Assembly (NCBI RefSeq): GCF_020883495.1
Contig: NZ_CP086611.1
Coordinates: 308,553-372,552, forward strand
DNA from: Shinella zoogloeoides
Lineage (GTDB): Bacteria > Pseudomonadota > Alphaproteobacteria > Rhizobiales > Rhizobiaceae
DNA: 64,000 nucleotides
Direction of reading: 5' to 3'
How positions within the stretch are numbered: the stretch's first letter is position 1; each line of letters starts with the position of its first letter. Position numbers and translations under genes: made by a program. This document shows, one piece after another, positions 45,012-52,713 of the stretch. A model generated the notes under the pieces. That model was not told where the DNA came from, ran no database searches, and saw only the letters and a list, made by a program, of their open reading frames with translations.

Positions 45012-45266
45012 ATGACCGACGAAACCAGATCCGCCATCCGCGCCTTCATCGTGGAGAACTTCCTTTTCGGTGACGATAGCCATCCGCTTCCCGCTGACCA
45101 GTCGCTGATCGACAACGATCTCGTCGACTCCACCGGCATCCTCGAGCTTGTGGGCTTCATCGAGGAACGCTTCGCCATTTCGATCGCCGACGCCGATATC
45201 GTTCCGGCCAATCTCGATTCGATCGACCGCATCGCCGGCTTCATCGCGCGCAAGCAGGCGGCCTGA
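45012..45266 (+). CDS. Acyl carrier protein
   Basis: 84 residues, acidic, four-helix ACP pattern. The phosphopantetheine site is D39-S40 in DNDLVDSTGILELVGFIEERF. The usual DSL triplet is DST here, as in the ACPs that travel with AMP-forming ligases in exosortase-type loci. It starts 2 bp after asnB and ends 15 bp before the ligase gene. It is presumably loaded by that ligase. No phosphopantetheinyl transferase is nearby, so a housekeeping one must activate it. Confidence 0.9.
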   Translation: MTDETRSAIRAFIVENFLFGDDSHPLPADQSLIDNDLVDSTGILELVGFIEERFAISIADADIVPANLDSIDRIAGFIARKQAA

Positions 45267-45281
45267 AGGACGCGGAAACCC

Positions 45282-46799
45282 ATGCGGATCGAGCAGTATC
45301 TTCGCGACAGCACCACCCGCGACGGCGCCCATGAGGCGATCGTCGCGGGCGACGTGCGGCTGAGCTACGACCGCTTCCTCGATCTTTCCGCCCGCATGGC
45401 GACGACGCTGCGCGCAAAGGGCATCACGCGGGGCGACCGCGTGCTCATCCTGCTGGACAACGGCTGGCAGGCCGCCGTCACGGTCTTCGCCACCTGGATG
45501 GCCGGGGCCGTCATCTGCTTCGTCAATCCATCGACCAAAGCCGCCCGGCTGGCGCAGATCGCGCGCGATTGCGGACCGGCGCTGGTGGTGGCCGAAGGAC
45601 GGCTCGAAAGGCTCGTCGAGAGCGTTGCCGAGCTTGCCGAAGCGCCGCGTCTGGTGACGGGTGCCGGCTTCGAAGCCGGGCTGGAGGCGGAGCCTTTCGC
45701 CGGCGAGACCCTGCCCGACAGCGACCTTGCCGCCCTGATCTATACATCCGGCTCGACCGGCGAGCCGAAGGGCGTGATGCTCGCCCATGAGAACATGGAC
45801 GCGGCCGCCCGGTCGATTGCGTCCTATCTCGAAAACACCGCCGCCGACCGTATCCTCGTCGTCCTGCCCATGTCCTTCGGTTACGGGCTGAACCAGCTCG
45901 TGACCGCCATGCTGACCGGCGCGACCCTCGTCATCGAGAAGTCCTTCGCCTTTCCGCAGGCGATCTTCGAGCGGATCCGCGACGAGCGCGTCACCGGCTT
46001 CCCGCTGGTGCCGGCGATGGCCGCCATGATGATGCAGGCCCGCGATCTCGATCCCGCCCCGTTCGCCAGCCTGCGCTACATCACCAGCGCAGCCGCTCCG
46101 CTGCCGCTTGCCCATCTCGACCGGCTGCGCGCCTTCCTGCCTCATGTCCGCCCCTATGTGATGTACGGCCAGACGGAATGCACCCGCATCGCCTATCTGC
46201 CGCCGGAAGCGATCGACGCCCGGCCGGGCTCGGTCGGCATCGCCATTCCGGGCGCGCGGACCGAGGTGGTGGACGAGGCCGGCCTGCCGGTGCCGCCCGG
46301 CACGGTGGGCGAACTGGTGGTGCAGGGGCCGAATGTGATGCGCGGCTATTGGCAAAACGAGACCGCCACCCTCAAGGCGCTGCGGCCCGACCCGCGCGAC
46401 GGCACGCTTCGCCTCCACACCGGCGATCTCTTCACGGCTGATGCTGATGGCTACCTCACCTTCGTCTCCCGCACGGACGACATCATCAAGCCGCGCGGCG
46501 AGAAGGTTGCGCCGAAGGCGGTCGAGGATGTGCTGCACCGCATGCCGGGCATTGCCGAGGCGCTCGTCGTCGGCGTGCCGCACGATGTTCTAGGACAAGC
46601 CGTCAAGGCCGTGGTGGTCGCCGCCTCCGGCGCGACGCTGACCGAGCGGGAGGTCATGCGCTTCTGCGCGCAGCACCTCGAGGATCACATGGTCCCGAAG
46701 ATCGTCGAATTCCGGGATGTTCTTCCCAAAACCGAATCCGGCAAGGCCAGCCGCAGGCTCGCCGCCGAACCCGCCCCCACGACAGGATCGAACGCATGA
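45282..46799 (+). CDS. AMP-forming acyl-CoA/acyl-ACP ligase (ANL superfamily)
   Basis: 505 residues. Adenylate-forming core motifs are IYTSGSTGEPKGVMLAHEN (about 153-170), YVMYGQTECTRIAYL, LHTGDLF, and the C-terminal SRTDDIIKPRGEKV with the hinge. A late PKTESGKASRR carries the catalytic-type Lys. It activates a carboxylic acid with ATP and passes it to CoA or, given the neighbour, to the ACP. It overlaps the next gene by 4 bp. The acid substrate cannot be read from sequence. Confidence 0.92.
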   Translation: MRIEQYLRDSTTRDGAHEAIVAGDVRLSYDRFLDLSARMATTLRAKGITRGDRVLILLDNGWQAAVTVFATWMAGAVICFVNPSTKAARLAQIARDCGPALVVAEGRLERLVESVAELAEAPRLVTGAGFEAGLEAEPFAGETLPDSDLAALIYTSGSTGEPKGVMLAHENMDAAARSIASYLENTAADRILVVLPMSFGYGLNQLVTAMLTGATLVIEKSFAFPQAIFERIRDERVTGFPLVPAMAAMMMQARDLDPAPFASLRYITSAAAPLPLAHLDRLRAFLPHVRPYVMYGQTECTRIAYLPPEAIDARPGSVGIAIPGARTEVVDEAGLPVPPGTVGELVVQGPNVMRGYWQNETATLKALRPDPRDGTLRLHTGDLFTADADGYLTFVSRTDDIIKPRGEKVAPKAVEDVLHRMPGIAEALVVGVPHDVLGQAVKAVVVAASGATLTEREVMRFCAQHLEDHMVPKIVEFRDVLPKTESGKASRRLAAEPAPTTGSNA

Positions 46800-47776
46800 C
46801 CGCACAGACGACCCACACGCCCTCCTTCGTCCCGCTCGTGCTCGATCCGGCCGCCGAGGTGGAGCGCATCACCGCATGGATGCGCGAGACGCTGCGCGTG
46901 GACCTGCGCAAGCGCGGCCTCGTGCTCGGCCTTTCCGGGGGCATCGATTCCAGCCTTTCGGCGGCGCTGGCGGTGCGGGCGCTCGGCGCGAAGAACGTCT
47001 TCGCCCTCTATATGCCGGAAAACGATTCCGACCCGGAAAGCCTGCGTCTCGGGCGCAGCGTGGCCGAGACCTTCGGCATCGACAGCGTCGTGGAGGATAT
47101 CGGCCCGTCGCTGGCGGCGCAGGGCTGCTACGCGCGGCGTGACGCCTTCATCCGCGAGGCCGTGCCGGAATATACGACGGGCTGGGCCTCCAAGATCGTC
47201 TTCGAGAATTCCATGACGACGGGCGGCTACAACATCTCCTCTCTGGTCGTTCGCACGCCGGATGGCGAGATGCGCAAGGTGCGCCTGCCGGCCAGTGCCT
47301 ATCTCGGCATCGTCGCGGCGACGAACATGAAGCAGCGCACCCGCAAGCAGCTTGAATATTACCATGCCGACCGGCTGAACTTCGCCGTGCTCGGCACGCC
47401 GAACCGGCTGGAATACGATCAGGGCTTCTTCGTGAAGAATGGCGACGGGGCGGCCGATATCAAGCCCATCGCCCATCTCTACAAGTCGCAGGTCTACCAG
47501 CTCGCCGCCTATCTCGGCGTGCCCTCGGAAATCCTCTCCCGCCCGCCGACCACGGACACCTATTCGCTGCCGCAGACGCAGGAGGAATTCTACTTCGCCC
47601 TGCCCTACGGCAAGATGGACGTCTGCCTTTACGGTCTGGAAAACGCCGTGCCGGCGAAGACCATCGCCGAGGCAACGGGCCTCAAGGAAAGCGATGTGGA
47701 GCTGGTCTGGGCGGATATCGCGGCCAAGCGCAAGGTCGCGCGCTACCTGCATGCCCAGCCGCGCACCATGATCTGA
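46796..47776 (+). CDS. nadE: NAD+ synthetase-like (NadE) N-type ATP pyrophosphatase
   Basis: 326 residues. The PP-loop is SGGIDSS (from Ser47). Later NadE-like features are NFAVLGTPNRLEYDQGFFVKNGDGAADIKPIAHLYKSQV and TDTYSLPQTQEEFYF. It lacks the N-terminal glutaminase domain, so it uses free ammonia. NAD synthesis from NaAD is the family reaction. Being the last gene of a ligase/ACP/AsnB operon with a 4-bp overlap, it may instead amidate a product of this pathway. The main cellular NadE could be elsewhere. A hairpin terminator follows. Confidence 0.85.
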   Translation: MTAQTTHTPSFVPLVLDPAAEVERITAWMRETLRVDLRKRGLVLGLSGGIDSSLSAALAVRALGAKNVFALYMPENDSDPESLRLGRSVAETFGIDSVVEDIGPSLAAQGCYARRDAFIREAVPEYTTGWASKIVFENSMTTGGYNISSLVVRTPDGEMRKVRLPASAYLGIVAATNMKQRTRKQLEYYHADRLNFAVLGTPNRLEYDQGFFVKNGDGAADIKPIAHLYKSQVYQLAAYLGVPSEILSRPPTTDTYSLPQTQEEFYFALPYGKMDVCLYGLENAVPAKTIAEATGLKESDVELVWADIAAKRKVARYLHAQPRTMI

Positions 47777-47785
47777 AAACGAAAA

Positions 47786-47813
47786 GGCCGGGGCTGCCTG
47801 CGCAACCCCGGCC
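47786..47813 (+). terminator. Terminator of the modification operon
   Basis: GGCCGGGG (47786-47793) pairs with CCCCGGCC (47806-47813) across a 12-base loop, followed by CTTCTTT. A-rich sequence on the left means it could also act for the convergent RidA gene. Confidence 0.75.
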
Positions 47814-47834
47814 CTTCTTTAGCTGGAAACCGGC

Positions 47835-48173
47835 TTAGACGAGCGCGGTGACCTGGATCTCGACCAGCAGTTCCGGCGTCGCAAGGCGGGCTTCGACCGT
47901 GGCGCGGACCGGCAGGTTGTTCTTGTCGACCCACTGGTCCCAGACTTCGTTCATCTGGCTGAAATGGGCGATGTCGCGCAGCCAGATGGCGGCGCTGATG
48001 AGGTTCGCCTTCGAGGAGCCGGCTTCGGCGAGCAGCGCGTCGATCTGGGCGAGGATGTCGCGGGTCTGGGTGGCCGTGTCGGCGCCCGAGCCGGTGACGC
48101 CGGCCGTGGTGACGATGCCGTTGACGACGACGGCGCTGGAGAAGCGCTGGCCGGGCTTGATACGCTTGATCAT
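47835..48173 (-). CDS. RidA/YjgF family enamine/imine deaminase
   Basis: 112 residues from the start MIKRIKPGQRFSSAVVV (AGGGAG 8 bases upstream); the frame is open to 48275. The RidA hallmark arginine is in LPVRATVEARL and the C-terminal strand is LVEIQVTALV. It hydrolyses reactive 2-aminoacrylate and similar imines made by PLP enzymes. It lies 120 bp downstream of the agmatinase-type gene on the same strand. Confidence 0.9.
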   Translation of the reverse strand: MIKRIKPGQRFSSAVVVNGIVTTAGVTGSGADTATQTRDILAQIDALLAEAGSSKANLISAAIWLRDIAHFSQMNEVWDQWVDKNNLPVRATVEARLATPELLVEIQVTALV

Positions 48174-48293
48174 GATAAGCTCCCTGTTGATCAAAGAATG
48201 GTTTTGCCGGAAGCCGGCCCATGAGGGCCGGCGGGGCAGCGCGGCATCAATGCCCGAAACGCCGGGCAAGTGCAACGTGCCGCCGGCCGCGAT

Positions 48294-49247
48294 TTATCGC
48301 CGCTGGACGCCCGGCAGGATGCAGAGCATTTCGAACAGCAGGTTCGCCGCGGTGATGGCGGTGTTGCCCGAGGGATCGTAGGGCGGCGAGACTTCGACGA
48401 GATCGCAGCCGACGATGTTGAGGCCCCAGCAGCCGCGGATGATCTCCAGCGCCTGGATCGTATTGAGGCCGGCGATCTCGGGCGTGCCGGTGCCGGGCGC
48501 GATGGACGGGTCGAGGCTGTCGATATCGAAGGACAGATAGACCGGGCGGTCGCCCATCTGCGCGCGGACTTCCTCCATCAGCGGCGTCAGCGACTTGTGC
48601 CAGCACTCCTCCACCTGCACGACGCGGAAGCCCTGCTCGCGCGGCCAGTCGAAATCGTCGGCCGCATAGCCGGTGCCGCGCACGCCGATCTGGATGCAGC
48701 GCTTCGTATCGAGCACGCCGGCCTCGACCGCGCGGCGGAAGGGCGTGCCGTGGGCGATTGGCTCGCCGAACATGTGCTCGTTGATATCGGCATGGGCGTC
48801 GACATGGATGAGGCCGACGGGGCCGTATTTTTCAGCCATGGCGCGCAGGATCGGGTAGGAGAGCGTATGGTCGCCGCCGAGCGTCAGCGGCTTGCAGCCG
48901 TTCTTGATGATATCGCGATAGGAATCGGTGATGATGTCGACGCATTTCGGCAGGTTGAACGTGTCGATGGCGACATCGCCGATATCGGCGACCTGCAGGC
49001 TGTCGAAGGGCGCGGCGCGGGTCGCCATGTTGTAGGGGCGGATCATGCAGCTTTCGGTGCGGATCTGGCGTGGCCCGAAGCGCGTGCCCGGCCGGTTCGA
49101 TGTGCCGATATCCATGGGAATGCCGACGAAGCAGGCGTCGAGCCCCTCGGAGGTCGGCTGCGTCGGCAGGCGCATCATGGTGGCGGGACCGCCGAAGCGC
49201 GGCATCTCGTTGCCGCCGAGCGGCTGGTTGAAGGTCTTGGTCGTCAT
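48294..49247 (-). CDS. speB: Agmatinase / guanidino-acid hydrolase (ureohydrolase family)
   Basis: 317 residues from the ATG at 49247 (GGAGGAAA 7 bases upstream). Binuclear Mn ligands are in LGGDHTLS, HVDAHADI and SFDIDSLDPS. It hydrolyses a guanidino compound such as agmatine or guanidinobutyrate to urea and the amine. The N-terminal MTTKTFNQPLGGNEMPRFGG is typical of the rhizobial agmatinase branch. The substrate assignment within ureohydrolases is uncertain. It is probably cotranscribed with the downstream RidA gene. Confidence 0.88.
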   Translation of the reverse strand: MTTKTFNQPLGGNEMPRFGGPATMMRLPTQPTSEGLDACFVGIPMDIGTSNRPGTRFGPRQIRTESCMIRPYNMATRAAPFDSLQVADIGDVAIDTFNLPKCVDIITDSYRDIIKNGCKPLTLGGDHTLSYPILRAMAEKYGPVGLIHVDAHADINEHMFGEPIAHGTPFRRAVEAGVLDTKRCIQIGVRGTGYAADDFDWPREQGFRVVQVEECWHKSLTPLMEEVRAQMGDRPVYLSFDIDSLDPSIAPGTGTPEIAGLNTIQALEIIRGCWGLNIVGCDLVEVSPPYDPSGNTAITAANLLFEMLCILPGVQRR

Positions 49248-49359
49248 CTGTTTTCCTCCGGCGGGGCGATATTGGTCTTCGTGGCCTCGCCTTGCCGCCA
49301 CCTTAAGGGACTCCACTCGGCGACGGGAATACCCTTTTTGGCCAAGGAAGGCGATGGCC

Positions 49360-50292
49360 TCATGTCCATGCGTAGCGGACGATGTGGAAGAACACGGGCG
49401 CGGCGAAGACGAGGCTGTCCGCCCGGTCCAGCATGCCGCCGTGACCCTCGATGAGATGGCCCCAGTCCTTGACGCCCCGGTCGCGCTTGATGGCGGAGGC
49501 GACGAGGCCGCCGAAGAAGCCCATGATGCAGGCAAGCCCTGCGAGCGTCCCCGCTTCGAGCGGCGAGAAGGGCGTCAGCCAGTAGAGGCCGGCCCCCATC
49601 AGCGAGGCGCTGGCGATGCCGCCGATCAGCCCCTCCCAGGTCTTCGAGGGCGAGATATTCGGCGCGACCTTGCGGCGGCCGAAGAGCTTGCCGAAGATAT
49701 ATTGCAGCACGTCGCTACCCTGCACGGTGGCGATAAGGAAGGCGATCAGCAGAAGCCCCCTGCCCTCGTTGCCGGGAATGGGCAGCGTCACCAGCGCCGG
49801 CACATGGCTGATGCAGTAGACGGAGAGCATGAGGCCCCATTGCTGCTCGCTGACCCGTTCGAGGAAGCGGGACGTATCGCCCCGCAGCGCCGTCAGCGCC
49901 GGCATGGCGAGGAAGCAGTAGACGGGGATGAAGATCGAGTAGAGGCCGTACCAGTCGATCCAGATCAGGTAATATTGAACGGGGATGACGACGAGGAACA
50001 TGCCGAGCAGCGTCCAGCGGTCGGCATGGCGCGTGTTGGTGAGCGTCACATATTCGCGAAGCGCGGCGAAGGAGACGAAGGCGAAGAGCAGGATCACGCC
50101 GCCCTTGCCGAAGAGGAAGGCTAGGCTGATGCCCGCGACCATGATCCACCATGCCTTGATGCGGGCGTTGAGGTTTTCCAGCGTCGCCGGCAGCGGCCTG
50201 GAGCTGCGCCAGGAAAGAAGGCCCGCGACGCCGCTCGCCGTCGTGAGCACGGCGACGAGGCCCAGGAAGAGACGTGTCGTGTCGTCGCTCAT
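49360..50292 (-). CDS. ynbB: Phosphatidate cytidylyltransferase (CdsA/YnbB-like)
   Basis: Makes CDP-diacylglycerol from phosphatidate and CTP. It has 310 residues with about eight membrane segments and the CDP-diglyceride synthase signature SAIKRDRGVKDWGHLIEGHG followed by GMLDRADS. In this setting it matches E. coli YnbB, a second CdsA-like protein encoded with a CDP-alcohol transferase. It overlaps the acyltransferase gene by 4 bp and is the last gene of the reverse-strand operon that starts at 54450. Confidence 0.9.
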   Translation of the reverse strand: MSDDTTRLFLGLVAVLTTASGVAGLLSWRSSRPLPATLENLNARIKAWWIMVAGISLAFLFGKGGVILLFAFVSFAALREYVTLTNTRHADRWTLLGMFLVVIPVQYYLIWIDWYGLYSIFIPVYCFLAMPALTALRGDTSRFLERVSEQQWGLMLSVYCISHVPALVTLPIPGNEGRGLLLIAFLIATVQGSDVLQYIFGKLFGRRKVAPNISPSKTWEGLIGGIASASLMGAGLYWLTPFSPLEAGTLAGLACIMGFFGGLVASAIKRDRGVKDWGHLIEGHGGMLDRADSLVFAAPVFFHIVRYAWT

Positions 50293-50942
50293 CGGCGGGT
50301 TCCATCCTTTTCAGGGGCAAGCGAAAGAAGCGCCTGGCGGGCGCGGTCGAGGAAGACCTTGCGGTCCTCACCCTCGCCCAGCGTCACCGGCGCGCCGAAG
50401 ACGACGCGGCAGAGCAGCGGCACCGGCAGCACCGCGCCCTTGGGCAGCACGCGGGACATGTTCTCGATCCAGCAGGGCACCAGCTCGACATCCGGCCGGG
50501 CGACGGCAAGATTGTAGAGACCGGAACGGAAACGCAGCAGCGGCTCCTCCGTCATGTTGCGCGTACCTTCGGGGAAGAAGATGAGGGACTCTCCGGCATC
50601 GAGCGCGGCCAGCATCACCTGCAGCGGATCGGCGGTGCGTTCCACCCAGTTGCGCTCGACCAGCACCGTGCGCAGCAGCCTGCCCGCGATGAAGCGGCGC
50701 GTCGGGCCGGCGTTCCAGTAGTCCGAGCCGGCGACGGCGGCGGTGCGGCTGCGCTCGGCGGGGCGCAGGCATGTCGAGACCAGAATGAAATCGCCGTGGC
50801 TGGCGTGATTGGCGAAGTAGATGCGTTGCCGACCGCTCGGCGCAACGCCCACCCAGATCGGTCGAACGCCGGTGACGGCGCGTGAAAGGCCGGCCAGCGC
50901 AGCGCCGGATGCCCTTTGCAGCAGGGAGGCCCGGGTGGTCAT
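50289..50942 (-). CDS. 1-acylglycerol-3-phosphate acyltransferase-like (PlsC family)
   Basis: 217 residues with the H-x4-D catalytic motif NHASHGD (near residue 70) and the phosphate-binding FFPEGTRN (near residue 135). It acylates a lysophosphatidate-like acceptor at the membrane. E. coli ynbABCD lacks such a gene. Here it sits between the small membrane protein and the CdsA-like gene with 4-bp overlaps on both sides, so it should feed phosphatidate to the latter. Confidence 0.9.
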   Translation of the reverse strand: MTTRASLLQRASGAALAGLSRAVTGVRPIWVGVAPSGRQRIYFANHASHGDFILVSTCLRPAERSRTAAVAGSDYWNAGPTRRFIAGRLLRTVLVERNWVERTADPLQVMLAALDAGESLIFFPEGTRNMTEEPLLRFRSGLYNLAVARPDVELVPCWIENMSRVLPKGAVLPVPLLCRVVFGAPVTLGEGEDRKVFLDRARQALLSLAPEKDGTRR

Positions 50943-51376
50943 GCGCCGCCTCCATCCATCCCGTCGAGCAGCAGGATGGCGTAGAGCAGCACAGCGATGA
51001 GAAGCGTTCCCCGCTGGAGCAGGAGCAGCCTTGCGCAGCCTGCAAGCCGCTCGGCCAGCGAGGCCGTTCGGCCGTCTTTCTTGCGCAGGCCCATGCGGTC
51101 GAGAACATCGTCGATGGCGGCAAGGCCGGCATTCTCGCTCTCATGCGACGCGGCGAGCCGGAACAGGGCGGCGTCGGAAAGCAGGTGAACGGACAGCGCG
51201 AGCGGCAGCAGGCAGAAGGCAAGCAGCAGCCACCAGGCGAGCGGACCTGTGAAGCCATAGGCTCCGGCTGTCGGCGGCGCGACGGCGAGTATCAGCAAGG
51301 CGACGGCCCCACCCGCAAGACCGTTGCGTTGCAGGCGGCGCGCCGCGTCGGTCATCGATCCATTCACCTCAGTCAT
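50939..51376 (-). CDS. Small membrane protein of the ynb-like operon, unknown function
   Basis: 145 residues from the ATG at 51376; M8 at 51355 is an alternative. Membrane segments lie at about 20-38, 44-66 and 118-137. A soluble stretch between them includes ASHESENAGLAAIDDVLDRMGLRKKDGRT. It overlaps the phosphatase gene upstream and the PlsC-like gene downstream by 4 bp each, so its translation is coupled to the pathway. The frame is open back to 52753, but only this part has a plausible start and the right spacing. It is not recognised. Confidence 0.78.
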   Translation of the reverse strand: MTEVNGSMTDAARRLQRNGLAGGAVALLILAVAPPTAGAYGFTGPLAWWLLLAFCLLPLALSVHLLSDAALFRLAASHESENAGLAAIDDVLDRMGLRKKDGRTASLAERLAGCARLLLLQRGTLLIAVLLYAILLLDGMDGGGA

Positions 51377-52707
51377 CGCGCGGCCTCCTCGATGACCGCG
51401 TAGGCCTCGAAGGGCAGATGTATCGGCCGGCCGGTGGTCTTGATCTGCGCCACGGCGGCTGGGGCATTGGCGGCGGTTCCCGCCCGCAGGAGAACGCAGG
51501 CGGCGACCATGGCGCTGCGCTGGAAGCCGAGGGCGCAGCAGATGAGAACGGGGCCGTGCCGCTGCGCCGCCTCGACGGCAAGGGCGGCTTCGCGAATGCG
51601 GGCGGCGGGCATGGAGAGGAGATCGAGCGAGGGGAAGGCATGCCAGGCAAGGCCGGGCACCACCATGCCCGGCAACTCCGCCGTCATGTCGATCACGGCG
51701 ACATAGGTGGAGAGCGCGTTCTTCGTCGGGAAGCGGCCAAGGAAGATGCCGTCCACGATCTGTGTGGCGGCAGGTAGTCGGCGTGTCCACCACAGGAGGT
51801 TTGCCCATGCGCCGAGGCGATAGGGCAGCAGCAGCCAGCGGCTCGCCACACTGACGCGACCGTTGCCATCTTTTTGGAAGACGTTCGCACCGCCGCCGGC
51901 ATAGCCGGCAACGACGATGGCGAGCGCAAGCGCCGGCCAGAGAAGCAGCAGTCCCGCCCCCGAACTGCACGTCTGCCAGATCGCCAGAGCCAGGAAGGCG
52001 AGGGAGCCGGCAGCGTAGCAGATCGCCAATTGCCGGGCCTTTGGGTGTCCGGCAAGGCGGAAGCCGGCGAGCGGAGAGGCTTGCCCTGCCGGGAACAGCC
52101 AGAGTGCGAAGAGGCCGAGAAGCGCGCCGGTGGGGATGTCGATGGCATGGTGCTGCCATGTCGTCAGTACGGAAAGGCCGATCAGCAGGCTCCAGACGTG
52201 CCACGCGGCGAGCCAGATGCCCCGTAGCCGGGTGCGCCAATGATCCCAGATGATGACGAGCAAAGCGATATGCAGTGACGGAGCCTGATTGAACGGTTTG
52301 TCGAAGCCGCCGAGCACGTCGAACATGAAGCCCGGCAGTCCATCCGTTTCGGGGCGTATGAAGATCGCCTGAAGCGGAAAGGCGATGAAGCAGGCGACGG
52401 CGATGACCTGCGCCGTGAGATACCGCCGCGCCAGTCGCCCGACCTCGACCGGCGTATCGTTGACGAAGAGGGAAATCGCGTAGAAGGCGTTGATCGACCA
52501 GTAGGGAACGATCGTCCAGGCGATGAAGGGGATATGCCGCTCCCAGCCGAAGGCGAGGTTCGGCACGTCTGTCCGCAGCGAGGCCAGCCAGTTCGCGGTG
52601 CCGTAGGTCAGGTAGAAGAACGGCGCGAGGAACGCGAGCGAGAGCGCCGCCGCCCGAAGGACGGCGCGGCGTTCGGTGGCGACAGAAGGTGAAATCCCCT
52701 CCCCCAT
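51373..52707 (-). CDS. ynbD: PAP2 / dual-specificity phosphatase fusion membrane protein (YnbD-like)
   Basis: 444 residues. The N-terminal membrane domain (about 1-275) carries PAP2-type motifs QAPSLHIALL (near 141-150) and HHAIDIPTGALLG (near 186-198). The C-terminal cytosolic domain (about 310-444) is a dual-specificity phosphatase with C-x5-R in CALGFQRS (Cys391, Arg397) and a general-acid candidate Asp340. It matches E. coli YnbD in layout. It is likely to remove phosphate from a lipid phosphate such as phosphatidylglycerol-phosphate-like or inositol-type intermediates; the substrate is inferred. It starts 6 bp after the YnbC-like stop. Confidence 0.88.
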   Translation of the reverse strand: MGEGISPSVATERRAVLRAAALSLAFLAPFFYLTYGTANWLASLRTDVPNLAFGWERHIPFIAWTIVPYWSINAFYAISLFVNDTPVEVGRLARRYLTAQVIAVACFIAFPLQAIFIRPETDGLPGFMFDVLGGFDKPFNQAPSLHIALLVIIWDHWRTRLRGIWLAAWHVWSLLIGLSVLTTWQHHAIDIPTGALLGLFALWLFPAGQASPLAGFRLAGHPKARQLAICYAAGSLAFLALAIWQTCSSGAGLLLLWPALALAIVVAGYAGGGANVFQKDGNGRVSVASRWLLLPYRLGAWANLLWWTRRLPAATQIVDGIFLGRFPTKNALSTYVAVIDMTAELPGMVVPGLAWHAFPSLDLLSMPAARIREAALAVEAAQRHGPVLICCALGFQRSAMVAACVLLRAGTAANAPAAVAQIKTTGRPIHLPFEAYAVIEEAAR

Positions 52708-52713
52708 ATGTCG

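Noticed and set aside
30056..47776. Exosortase/PEP-CTERM sorting system
   Set aside because: No exosortase (EpsH-like) gene and no PEP-CTERM tail seen in the window. Only the accessory-type enzymes are present.
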